Source: Actinomycetes bacterium
Lineage (GTDB): Bacteria > Actinomycetota > Acidimicrobiia > Acidimicrobiales > Palsa-688
DNA: 38,428 bases
Direction of reading: 5' to 3'
Assembly (NCBI GenBank): GCA_021847945.1
Contig: JAJZNG010000180.1
Coordinates: 1 to 38,428, forward strand
The position numbers and the translations under genes are program-made. The notes under the pieces are model-generated. The model did not search any database and was not told the origin of the DNA. It saw only the letters and a list, made by a program, of their open reading frames with translations. Of the stretch, positions 1 to 9,217 are shown in pieces. Numbering within the stretch: the stretch's first letter is position 1; each line of letters begins with the position of its first letter.

Positions 1-138
1 CCCACAGGGCACGGCTACTGGCTGGTCGGGTCCGACGGGGGAGTGTTCAGCTTCGGCGACGCCGCCTACGAAGGGTCAGTCCCCGCCGACAACATCCACA
101 TCAACAACATCATCGCCGCGATCCCCACACCCACCTGA
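1..138 (+). CDS. C-terminal end of a GYWLV-repeat surface protein (partial)
   Basis: The window opens inside this gene. The frame starting at base 1 reads 45 codons to a TGA. It contains GYWLVGSDGGVFSFGDA, the repeat unit found in many copies in large secreted or wall-associated proteins of Acidimicrobiia and relatives. The tail after the last repeat is short (about 28 residues) and ends in a Pro/Thr-rich stretch. No enzymatic motif is visible and the function is unknown; an extracellular or cell-surface role is inferred from the repeat type only. The gene converges on dnaB, with 21 bases between the stop codons. Confidence 0.7.
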   Translation, partial: PTGHGYWLVGSDGGVFSFGDAAYEGSVPADNIHINNIIAAIPTPT

Positions 139-150
139 CAGCGGTGTCAG
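135..150. terminator. Hairpin between converging stop codons
   Basis: A perfect 6-bp inverted repeat, CTGACA / TGTCAG, with a GCGG loop. It includes the stop codon of the left-edge gene and lies 9 bases from the dnaB stop. The position between convergent genes suggests a bidirectional terminator. The stem is short and there is no T-run, so the call is tentative. Confidence 0.35.
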
Positions 151-159
151 CCAGGATGC

Positions 160-2466
160 CTACACCCTGGCCATGTTGACGAACCGGGTGAAGTGATCCA
201 AGAAGGCCAGCTGGACTTTCCCTGTAGGACCGTTACGGTGCTTTGCGACGATCACTTCAGCCGTGCCCTTGTCAGGGGATTCAGGGTTGTAGACTTCGTC
301 GCGGTACAAGAACATGACCACGTCGGCGTCCTGCTCCAAGGAGCCCGACTCTCGAAGGTCAGCCAAGATCGGCCTCTTGTCCGAGCGAGCTTCCAACTGG
401 CGTGACAGCTGCGACAGCGCCACCACAGGAACTTCTAGCTCTCGTGCGAGGATCTTGAGACCACGGCTTATCGAAGAGACCTCCAACTGGCGGTTCTCGT
501 ATGATCCACCTGACATCAGCTGCAGGTAATCGACGATGATTAGGCCGAGTCCACCTTGGCGCGCTTTGAGCCTCCGAGCCTTGGCCCGGATCTCCATCAC
601 CGTGGTGTTGGGGTTGTCGTCTATGAAAAGCGGTGCGTCGCCCAGACGGCCCACGGCGGAGCTGATCTTCGGCCAGTCAGGTTCTTGGAGCTTGCCATTT
701 CGCATGCGGTTCGCGTCGACTCGCGACTCCGATACCAAAAGCCTGTTGGTTATCTCGTCGCGTCCCATCTCCAACGAGAAAACGAGAGTGGGGACCCTAG
801 CTTCTACGGCTGCGTGAGCCGCGATACCCAAAGCGAACGAGGTGTTGTGAACGATCATGTCGTCGGCGACGAAGTTGTGGGTCCCCTCGACGGTTAGGTC
901 GTACACTCTTTCGACACCGCCGGAGACGATAGCGACGACCTCGTCCCAGTAGACGTCCGAACCTCTGTGGGATCCGACGATCTCCACCTCCCACAGACTC
1001 AAGGTCCTACCGCCGATCTCAACTGCCCTTAGGCGCAGGCTCGACAGCAGCGATAGGCGAAGCAGCAGGTGGCAGACGTCCGCCGCCGCCCGCCGGGAGG
1101 CACCTTGGTATACCACGGTGCCGGCAGCCGGGAAGGAAGAATCCGAAGCCAACTCTGGACCGGCGGCTTCGGCGGTGAACCGGGCTAGCTCGCAGAGGAA
1201 CGTCCTCAGAGCGCCCGCCTCGAGGGTGAACACGTCCCGGCGCAACCCGCTTGAGGTGTCAGCGCATTCGATTCGGGCATCTCGGACTACGTGAGCCGCG
1301 AGAGAGGCCACTTCTGAGTCGCTAGCTCGTGCCGTCCCTGACACAGGAAGCGATGCCGGCACCGCTATCTCCACTCCCGGCGCGAGGTCGGCGAGCCTGC
1401 GCCAACCCGCCCGGGTCAAGAAGGGGTGACTAGCTGTAGTCCTGATCCGCCTTCCGAGGCGGGTGCGGACCGTGAACACGGGCTTGAGCCCGTCGTAGAC
1501 GTAAGCGTCGACCGCCGAAGGCCTCAAGGTCCGGTCATGGTGGAGACTGATCACCTTGACCAGAGACCCTTGACTACACCGTGAGTCAGATCCTGTCGCT
1601 TCGCGAGCCGAACGGACCCAGCCGAGGTCATCCCGGGTGTCCAGCCCAGAACCGACAGGGCTCAAAACTCCGCTCCTTGCCTCGCAAACCTCTTCGACGC
1701 TGCGGAGCAGGCCGCTGTCGGGGTCCACTATCCGAGCGTCCCAGCTGACGCACTTTCCCATGGCAGGCCGGGCGCCGACGATGATCAAGGCGTTGGGTTG
1801 CAAACCGAAAAGCCTCTCGTCGAGATCGATGAAACCGGTAGGAACCCCGGTTATCGACTCACCTCTGTCATAGAGATGCTCCAAGCGGTCCATGCTTGCG
1901 GCCAGCAGTTCGGCGAGAGGGCGGAGACTGTCTGTCACCCTGCGCTCCGCGACGTCGAAGACGAGGCTCTCGGCCCGGTCAAGGGCTGACACGACGTCAT
2001 CGGGAAGGCTGTAGCCCATCTCGGCTATCTCGCTGGCCACCGCTATAAGTCGGCGTAGCAGAGCGTGCTCCTCCACGATTCGGGCGTACCTTGCCGCGTT
2101 GGTCGTCGCAGGGGTATCTGCCTGCAGGGCGATGAGGGCGGGCAACCCGCCTGAAAGGTCCAGGATCCCCGCTCTGGCCAGCTCGTCCGCCACGGTCACC
2201 GGGTCGGCCGGCTCGCCGATGCTATAGAGCGTCGCGATGGCGTCGAAGATGTGCGCGTGAGCGGGCTTGTAGAAGTCCTCCGATCCGCAGATCTCCATAG
2301 CAGCAGCTATCGCGTCCCTGGAGAGGAGCATCGCCCCCAGCAGGGATCTCTCGGCGTCAAGGTTGTGAGGGGGGACTCTGGACCCCGACGTCGGCGCCTG
2401 CTGGTGACCTGATCCCGCCTGACCGGAGGTCGCCTTACGTCGGGTTGGGTCTAAGAACTGAACCAT
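160..2466 (-). CDS. dnaB: Replicative DNA helicase DnaB with an in-frame intein
   Basis: Hexameric replicative helicase that unwinds DNA at the fork and recruits primase. The ORF is 768 residues. Without the intein (residues 239-541) it is 465, normal for DnaB. Residues about 30-180 are the N-terminal primase-interaction domain. The RecA-like core carries the P-loop GARPAMGK|T (231-238 plus Thr542), which the intein splits. Later motifs include LIIVDYLQLMSG (Walker B), ALSQLSRQLE and DLRESGSLEQDADVVMFLYR. ATG start at 2466. The gene diverges from dnaA across 401 bases. In most actinobacteria rpmH/rnpA occupy that side of dnaA and dnaB lies elsewhere, so the position is unusual. Helicase activity should depend on splicing, because the ATP-binding loop is otherwise interrupted. 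Confidence 0.96.
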   Translation of the reverse strand: MVQFLDPTRRKATSGQAGSGHQQAPTSGSRVPPHNLDAERSLLGAMLLSRDAIAAAMEICGSEDFYKPAHAHIFDAIATLYSIGEPADPVTVADELARAGILDLSGGLPALIALQADTPATTNAARYARIVEEHALLRRLIAVASEIAEMGYSLPDDVVSALDRAESLVFDVAERRVTDSLRPLAELLAASMDRLEHLYDRGESITGVPTGFIDLDERLFGLQPNALIIVGARPAMGKCVSWDARIVDPDSGLLRSVEEVCEARSGVLSPVGSGLDTRDDLGWVRSAREATGSDSRCSQGSLVKVISLHHDRTLRPSAVDAYVYDGLKPVFTVRTRLGRRIRTTASHPFLTRAGWRRLADLAPGVEIAVPASLPVSGTARASDSEVASLAAHVVRDARIECADTSSGLRRDVFTLEAGALRTFLCELARFTAEAAGPELASDSSFPAAGTVVYQGASRRAAADVCHLLLRLSLLSSLRLRAVEIGGRTLSLWEVEIVGSHRGSDVYWDEVVAIVSGGVERVYDLTVEGTHNFVADDMIVHNTSFALGIAAHAAVEARVPTLVFSLEMGRDEITNRLLVSESRVDANRMRNGKLQEPDWPKISSAVGRLGDAPLFIDDNPNTTVMEIRAKARRLKARQGGLGLIIVDYLQLMSGGSYENRQLEVSSISRGLKILARELEVPVVALSQLSRQLEARSDKRPILADLRESGSLEQDADVVMFLYRDEVYNPESPDKGTAEVIVAKHRNGPTGKVQLAFLDHFTRFVNMARV
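844..1752 (-). other. DnaB intein (303 aa) in the Walker A loop
   Basis: Self-splicing protein element at DnaB residues 239-541. It starts with Cys239 (block A, CVSWDARIVDPDSG). It has the block B TxxH motif (Thr344 to His347, in TTASHPFLTRAGW) and ends in block F/G (VYDLTVEGTHNFVADDMIVHN, with His540-Asn541 last). The +1 extein residue is Thr542. All usual splicing residues are therefore present. The middle (about 375-495) still resembles the C-terminal half of a LAGLIDADG endonuclease (SRRAAADVCHLLLRLSLLSSLR), but I find no clear LAGLIDADG helices. It is probably a splicing-competent intein with a decayed homing nuclease. Confidence 0.93.
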
Positions 2467-2867
2467 GGGGTAACTATCACAGCCGATCCGCCTTGTGGAT
2501 CACTAGACCGACAAACCGACTTTGTCGGTGGAAATCCCTGTGGAGAACTCGGCGCACCTGTGTATAACTCTGCCCATGGCCATGTTTGACACCTTACGGC
2601 GCACCTGAGACCGCAGCCGAGAACCCACGATGGCCTCCCGCTGCGGCGCGCCGAGGACGCCACCACGCAACCGGCTCCAGACGATCCGTGCTATCGTTAG
2701 ACAAGGGCGTTGCGACGCAGTCGAGCGCTGGAGACCGGCTAACTTCCCCTGAATAGGTGCTCTCGACATCCTTGAACTTCAGGTCGAGTGAAACCCTAAC
2801 GGTCGAGTTCTCCACAAGGTGTGTGCAACTCTGTGGACAACGGGCGCTTAGGAGAGGCTGAACTCGG
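2467..2867. promoter_or_regulatory. dnaB-dnaA intergenic region with DnaA-box cluster
   Basis: No gene is supported in these 401 bases; the ORFs across it look like chance frames. Five DnaA-box-like 9-mers are visible. TGTGGACAA at 2832-2840 is the exact complement of TTGTCCACA. TGTGTATAA at 2559-2567 is the complement of TTATACACA. One-mismatch copies lie at 2494-2502, 2539-2547 and 2808-2816. This spacing suits dnaA autoregulation, control of dnaB, and possibly one arm of a split origin. It must also hold both divergent promoters, but I could not fix convincing -35/-10 pairs. dnaA's ribosome binding site is GGAGAGG at 2851-2857. Confidence 0.65.
2507..2529. repeat. Perfect 9-bp inverted repeat upstream of dnaB
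   Basis: ACCGACAAA (2507-2515) and TTTGTCGGT (2521-2529) are exact reverse complements separated by CCGAC. The repeat lies about 40 bases upstream of the dnaB start, between two DnaA-box-like sites. It could be an operator for a dimeric regulator or a hairpin in the dnaB leader RNA. The sequence alone does not decide. Confidence 0.6.
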
Positions 2868-4268
2868 GTGAACGAAGCAGGTCAATTGTGGGCAGAATGT
2901 AGTGAAGCTCTGCGAGGTGACGTTAAAGACGCTGCGTGGAAGACGTGGTTCGAGGGCTTGGAGCCCGTAAGCGTTGACGGTGACAAGTTCACGCTTTCAG
3001 CTCCGAGCTCAATCGTAAGAGACCGCCTGGGCGAACGCTTCTCAGCGCTCATCGAAGACACCCTCTCGGCCGTGAGCAACAAGGTTCTCAAGGTCGACAT
3101 CGTCGTTCGTAAATCAGTCGACGCGAACATGTCACTTTTCGAAGTAGCCGATCTCGCCACCCCGACAGCCCCTACAGCTACATCCCCGGCTTCCGAAGCG
3201 GCCATCAAGCCTCCTGTAGTTCCGGCCCAGCCTTCGACTTCGAGCTCCCTCAACAAGCGCTACACCTTCGACGCCTTCGTCATAGGATCGTCGAACCGCT
3301 TCGCGCACGCGGCTGCGCAACGAGTCGCCGAGAGTCCCGCCGAGAGCTACAACCCGCTTTTCATCTACGGGGACTCCGGTCTTGGCAAGACCCACCTCTT
3401 GCACGCTATCGGCCACTACGTCATCGAGAACTTCCAGGCCAAGCGCGTCCGCTACGTGTCGACGGAGACCTTTATGAACGATTTCGTCGACGCGATCCGT
3501 AACAACACGCAGATGACCTTCAAGCGTGCCTACAGGGAATGCGACGTGCTCCTAGTCGATGACATCCAGTTCATGGAGGGTAAAGAATCGCTTCAGGAGG
3601 AGTTCTTCCACACCTTCAACTGGCTCTATGAGAGCTCGAAGCAGATCGTTCTGTCCAGCGACCGTCACCCGAGGTCCATAGCCACACTTGAGGACAGGTT
3701 GAGGAGCCGGTTCGAGTGGGGTCTTACCACCGACGTGCAGCCGCCTGAGTTGGAGACCCGTCTCGCCATCCTCCGCAAGAAGGCGGAGAGCGAGCGGATA
3801 CCCATCCCCGCTGAAGTACTGGAGCTGATCGCGACCCATGTTCGCGACAACATCAGAGAGCTCGAAGGAGCCCTGATACGGGTTTCCGCGTACTCGAGTC
3901 TCAACCGCCAGGCCCCAAGCTTGGAAACCGCCTCGGCGATACTCTCGGATCTTCTAGAAGCAAATCGCCCCCGCCAGATAACCCCGAAGGTGATACTTGA
4001 GGCTACGTCCGTTGCCTTCGGCTTCAGTATCGAGGAGATCTGCGGTTCCAGTCGACGGCGGCCGCTGGTAAGAGCACGTCAGATTAGCATGTACGTTTTC
4101 AGGGAATTGACAGACTTTTCATATCCAGCTATTGCTCGCGAGTTCGGCGGCCGCGACCACACCACTGTGATCCACGCCGTCGAGAAGGTTGCAGGGCTGA
4201 TGAAGGAGAGTCATCTAGTCTTCGAGCAGGTCACAGAGCTGATACAAGCTGTCAAGGGAGGTCGGTGA
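2868..4268 (+). CDS. dnaA: Chromosomal replication initiator DnaA
   Basis: AAA+ ATPase that binds DnaA boxes, opens oriC and loads DnaB. Of 466 residues, 1-80 form the N-terminal domain and about 95-128 a variable Ala/Pro/Thr/Ser linker. The AAA+ core has Walker A GDSGLGKT (168-175) and Walker B LLVDD (228-232). Domain IV ends with the DNA-binding signature GGRDHTTVIHA beginning at residue 427. The GTG start at 2868 is preceded by GGAGAGG at 2851-2857 with 10 bases spacing. The gene is flanked on both sides by DnaA boxes and followed by dnaN, the conserved bacterial order. Autoregulation through the upstream boxes is likely. Confidence 0.98.
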   Translation: MNEAGQLWAECSEALRGDVKDAAWKTWFEGLEPVSVDGDKFTLSAPSSIVRDRLGERFSALIEDTLSAVSNKVLKVDIVVRKSVDANMSLFEVADLATPTAPTATSPASEAAIKPPVVPAQPSTSSSLNKRYTFDAFVIGSSNRFAHAAAQRVAESPAESYNPLFIYGDSGLGKTHLLHAIGHYVIENFQAKRVRYVSTETFMNDFVDAIRNNTQMTFKRAYRECDVLLVDDIQFMEGKESLQEEFFHTFNWLYESSKQIVLSSDRHPRSIATLEDRLRSRFEWGLTTDVQPPELETRLAILRKKAESERIPIPAEVLELIATHVRDNIRELEGALIRVSAYSSLNRQAPSLETASAILSDLLEANRPRQITPKVILEATSVAFGFSIEEICGSSRRRPLVRARQISMYVFRELTDFSYPAIAREFGGRDHTTVIHAVEKVAGLMKESHLVFEQVTELIQAVKGGR

Positions 4269-4509
4269 CCTGTGGGTTCAGCACTGAGTTACCTGTGTCG
4301 AAGTGGTGTAGTTAGTAGGGGAAAAGTGGAGTCTTCCACAGGGCTCCTTCCCCAGGGTCTCATCCCTGTGGAAGCATGTGGACAACCAGCGTGAAGAGAA
4401 TCCGCCTGGGACCTGGAAACAAATACAGTTATCCACAATTCACAGGGCCTACTACTGACCCTGCCAAAATTATCTATATAGAAGAACAGAAGCAGGGAAG
4501 GCGTGTGCA
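4269..4509. other. Probable replication origin (oriC), dnaA-dnaN spacer
   Basis: A 241-base gap between dnaA and dnaN, the usual oriC location in actinobacteria. It holds two perfect DnaA boxes, TGTGGACAA at 4377-4385 (complement of TTGTCCACA) and TTATCCACA at 4429-4437. Weaker copies occur at 4332-4340 and 4367-4375. An AT-rich tract, 14 of 15 bases A/T, at 4466-4480 is a good candidate unwinding element. The dnaN ribosome binding site (AGGGAAGG, 4494-4501) and promoter must also lie here. Confidence 0.75.
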
Positions 4510-5607
4510 GTGAAGTTCAGATGCGAAAGAGACGTCCTCCTGGACGCAGTCAGCGGGGCTGGGCGGGCTACTTCGCCGCGCGGTTCGATGCCGATCCTCG
4601 GTGGGCTCCGCCTTGGCCTGCAGGGGGATCTGCTGACCGTAACCGGCACTGATATCGACTTGACGATCTCGGTGGAGGCTACCGTTGACGGCAAACATGA
4701 CGGGTTAGCCGTGGCCCCGGCACGGCTAACGACCGACATCGTTCGCTCATTCGACCCTGGGGCTGTAGAAGTCGAGGCCGACGACGAGGACCTCACCTTG
4801 ATGTCAGGCCGCAGCCGGTTCACTGTGAGAACTCATCAGGCGTCGGACTTTCCTCGGGTTGCAGCACCAGCCAAGGACGCTACGGTGAGTGGGATCTCCG
4901 GGCTGAGCGAGGCTCTACGCCAGGTGACAAGGGCGGCTTCGAGCGACGATGGCCGTCCGATACTGACCGGGGTTTTGATAGCCGCGGAAGGAGCGGGACT
5001 TCGTCTCGTGGCGACGGACTCTTACAGGCTGGCTCTGAGGGACCTTCCGGGTGTGAGCGTGCTCGGCGAGGGTCAGAAGGTGTTGATACCGTCGAGGGCT
5101 CTGAACGAACTGCAACGCCTGTTGTCATCAGCTGCCGACGAGACGACCCTGCGGCTGGGTGATCACGACGCCAGTTTCGCTGTCGGTCACGCGACGCTCA
5201 CGACCCGCCTCATCGAAGGTGATTTTCCTGACTACCGTGTCTTGATACCTTCCGGCTACCCGAACCGACTCGTGGTCGGCCGGGAGGATCTGCTCGACGC
5301 GCTACGCCGTGTGAAGCTCCTTGCCAGGGATGCTACGACACCGGTGAAGATGGCCCTTCGACCTAACTCCATCGAGCTAGCGGTAGTCACCAACGATTGG
5401 GGTGCGGCGGTGGAGGAAGTCGAAGCGAAATACGAAGGCTCGGAGATGACCGTGGCTTTCAACCCCACTTACCTGATAGAAGGCGTTGAGGTGGTCACGG
5501 GAGAGGAAGTGTGTCTGGACACTCTCGACGCCTTGAAGCCGGCCGTCCTGCGCCCCGTGGGAAGCGACGACTACCTGTACCTGCTCATGCCGGTTCGGGT
5601 ACCCTGA
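4510..5607 (+). CDS. dnaN: DNA polymerase III beta subunit (sliding clamp)
   Basis: Ring-shaped processivity clamp for DNA polymerase III, which also docks repair polymerases and ligase. 365 residues, the usual length, made of three repeated clamp folds with no catalytic site. Recognisable segments are an N-terminal MKFRCERDVLLDAVSGAGRA, a middle VTRAASSDDGRPILTGVLI, and a C-terminal end in DDYLYLLMPVRVP that matches the family's typical YLxMPxR ending. The GTG start at 4510 follows AGGGAAGG. Located between oriC and recF, with a hairpin at its stop codon that may limit readthrough into recF. Confidence 0.97.
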   Translation: MKFRCERDVLLDAVSGAGRATSPRGSMPILGGLRLGLQGDLLTVTGTDIDLTISVEATVDGKHDGLAVAPARLTTDIVRSFDPGAVEVEADDEDLTLMSGRSRFTVRTHQASDFPRVAAPAKDATVSGISGLSEALRQVTRAASSDDGRPILTGVLIAAEGAGLRLVATDSYRLALRDLPGVSVLGEGQKVLIPSRALNELQRLLSSAADETTLRLGDHDASFAVGHATLTTRLIEGDFPDYRVLIPSGYPNRLVVGREDLLDALRRVKLLARDATTPVKMALRPNSIELAVVTNDWGAAVEEVEAKYEGSEMTVAFNPTYLIEGVEVVTGEEVCLDTLDALKPAVLRPVGSDDYLYLLMPVRVP

Positions 5608-5622
5608 GGTCTCCGGGTACCC
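5597..5622 (+). terminator. Hairpin at the end of dnaN
   Basis: GGGTACCC occurs twice (5597-5604 and 5615-5622) around a 10-base loop containing the dnaN stop codon. Each copy is self-complementary, so the two pair as a perfect 8-bp stem, and GAG/CTC inside the loop can extend it. There is no T-run. It is possibly an attenuator or RNA-processing hairpin between dnaN and recF rather than a full terminator. Confidence 0.4.
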
Positions 5623-5681
5623 ATCGGTCACTGCAGGCGAACCAAGTGTTGGCAGTCGGGAATGTTACGAGGTGATACAAG

Positions 5682-6800
5682 TTGTACATCGAGCACCTCT
5701 CCCTCGTGGATTTCCGCAGTTATGCCCAAGCCGAGCTCGCTCCGTCACCGACTGGCACCACAGTCGTAGTCGGACGTAACGGGTCTGGTAAGACGAACCT
5801 GATAGAGGCCATCGGATATCTCGCGACGTCGAAGTCGCTTCGAGGGTCTCCTTCCGAGGCTCTCATAAAGATCGGCGCCACCACCGCCGTCGTGAGAGGC
5901 CAGGTCGTCTGCCCTGAACGTTCACGCAGGGTGGGTATTGACGCTCAGCTCAGGATAGGCGCGAGAGACCTCGTGAAAGTCGCCGGTCAGCCGCTTCGCC
6001 GTATCGGTGATCTCTCCGAGGTCGTCGTGGTGACGGTTTTCTCTCCGGCTGATCTGGATCTTGTACAAGGAGGGCCGGCTGGGAGGCGGGCCTACATCGA
6101 CGATCTAGCCGTTTCCTTGGTTGGTCGCAGAGCGGCCATGTACGCCGAGTTGGAGCGGGTGTTGAAACAGCGCAACTCGCTGTTACGCTCCGTTCAGATA
6201 AGCGGTTGGAAGCCCGGCAGGACGCTGCCGGTGGACGTGGTTTCGACTCTAGACGTGTGGGATCACAAGCTGGTCGAGGTGGGAGAGCTCGTAGTAAAGA
6301 CCAGGAGGGATATCGTGGCGCAACTCGGCCCGATCCTCGCGGTCACCTACTGTCAGCTGGCCGAGGGAGACCGCCCCGGTTCTCGCTCTAGCGTCGCGTT
6401 GACGTACCGTCCCAGCTGGGACGCGCCCCTCGCCGACGCGGTGTTGCGAGCACGCAGCGACGATCTCCGTCGGGGTGTCACAGGTTGCGGACCTCAACGC
6501 GACGACCTTGAGCTGACGATATCGGGGATGCCTTCACGGACCCATGCTTCCCAGGGTGAGCAGCGCACGGCCGCCCTTGCGTTAAGACTTGCTGGTCATC
6601 GTCTGCTCACCGAGTCCCGGGGCACTGCGCCGTTGCTCCTACTCGACGACGTGTTCTCCGAGCTTGACGCCGCTCGCTCGCAGGCGCTGATGGAGAACCT
6701 TCCGACCGGGCAGACGATTCTGACGACGGCCGGTCAGCTTCCTGAAGGCATCACACCCGCGGCCGTCGTGAAAGTCTCCAACGGGAGACTGGAACAGTGA
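5682..6800 (+). CDS. recF: DNA replication and repair protein RecF
   Basis: SMC-like ABC ATPase that loads RecA at single-strand gaps together with RecO and RecR. 372 residues. Walker A is GRNGSGKT (31-38), the ABC signature SQGEQR starts at 290, and Walker B LLLLDD is at about 318-323, followed by VFSELD. TTG start at 5682; AGGTG at 5670-5674 is well placed and the nearby GTG at 5672 is out of frame. The stop overlaps the next start by four bases (GTGA, 6797-6800), which implies translational coupling to the DUF721 gene. Confidence 0.96.
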   Translation: MYIEHLSLVDFRSYAQAELAPSPTGTTVVVGRNGSGKTNLIEAIGYLATSKSLRGSPSEALIKIGATTAVVRGQVVCPERSRRVGIDAQLRIGARDLVKVAGQPLRRIGDLSEVVVVTVFSPADLDLVQGGPAGRRAYIDDLAVSLVGRRAAMYAELERVLKQRNSLLRSVQISGWKPGRTLPVDVVSTLDVWDHKLVEVGELVVKTRRDIVAQLGPILAVTYCQLAEGDRPGSRSSVALTYRPSWDAPLADAVLRARSDDLRRGVTGCGPQRDDLELTISGMPSRTHASQGEQRTAALALRLAGHRLLTESRGTAPLLLLDDVFSELDAARSQALMENLPTGQTILTTAGQLPEGITPAAVVKVSNGRLEQ

Positions 6801-7138
6801 CGACTTGGCGGCCGGCGGGAACACCTCGCTCCGATCGTGAACCCGAACCCATCAACGCTGCGCTCGAACGCGTCACGCGTAAACTGTCGATGGCTGGCCC
6901 GTCAGTTCTAAGCGTTGTCTTCTCCCAGTGGGAGCGCCTGGTAGGACCGGACATAGCCTCTCACGCCAAGCCGAAATCCCTCCACGACGGGGTCCTGGTC
7001 CTAGAGGTCGACCACCCCGCCTGGGCAACTCAGCTGCGTTACATGTCTTCTGATATAATCCTGACCGTGAATGCTTCCACAAGGCCGGGACTTGTGGAAG
7101 ACATCAGGGTGGTAGTCGGGAGAGGCGAGCGCAGCTGA
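6797..7138 (+). CDS. DUF721 (DciA-like) family protein
   Basis: 113-residue protein in the standard actinobacterial slot between recF and gyrB. The core runs from about residue 20 to 108 and includes the family-type segment FSQWERLVGPDIASHAKP followed by VLEVDHPAWATQLRYM. DUF721 contains DciA, the helicase operator of bacteria lacking DnaC/DnaI. A role in loading or controlling DnaB is therefore a reasonable inference, strengthened here by dnaB lying across the origin. GTG start overlaps the recF stop by four bases. Confidence 0.88.
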   Translation: MTTWRPAGTPRSDREPEPINAALERVTRKLSMAGPSVLSVVFSQWERLVGPDIASHAKPKSLHDGVLVLEVDHPAWATQLRYMSSDIILTVNASTRPGLVEDIRVVVGRGERS

Positions 7139-7171
7139 CCAGTGCTGCGGCGGGGCTTGGACACACCCTTC

Positions 7172-7180
7172 TGGTAAGAT
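7172..7180 (+). promoter_or_regulatory. Possible extended -10 promoter for gyrB
   Basis: TGGTAAGAT has a TGn extension before a TAAGAT -10 hexamer, in the 125-base gap upstream of gyrB. A TTGGAC at 7157-7162 is only 12 bases away, too close for a standard -35, so any promoter would rely on the extended -10. About 84 bases of leader would remain before the gyrB ATG. Confidence 0.3.
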
Positions 7181-7206
7181 AGACCTGTAGTTTTCAGGGC
7201 TGCTGA

Positions 7207-9216
<2,010 letters not shown>

Positions 9217-9217
9217 C

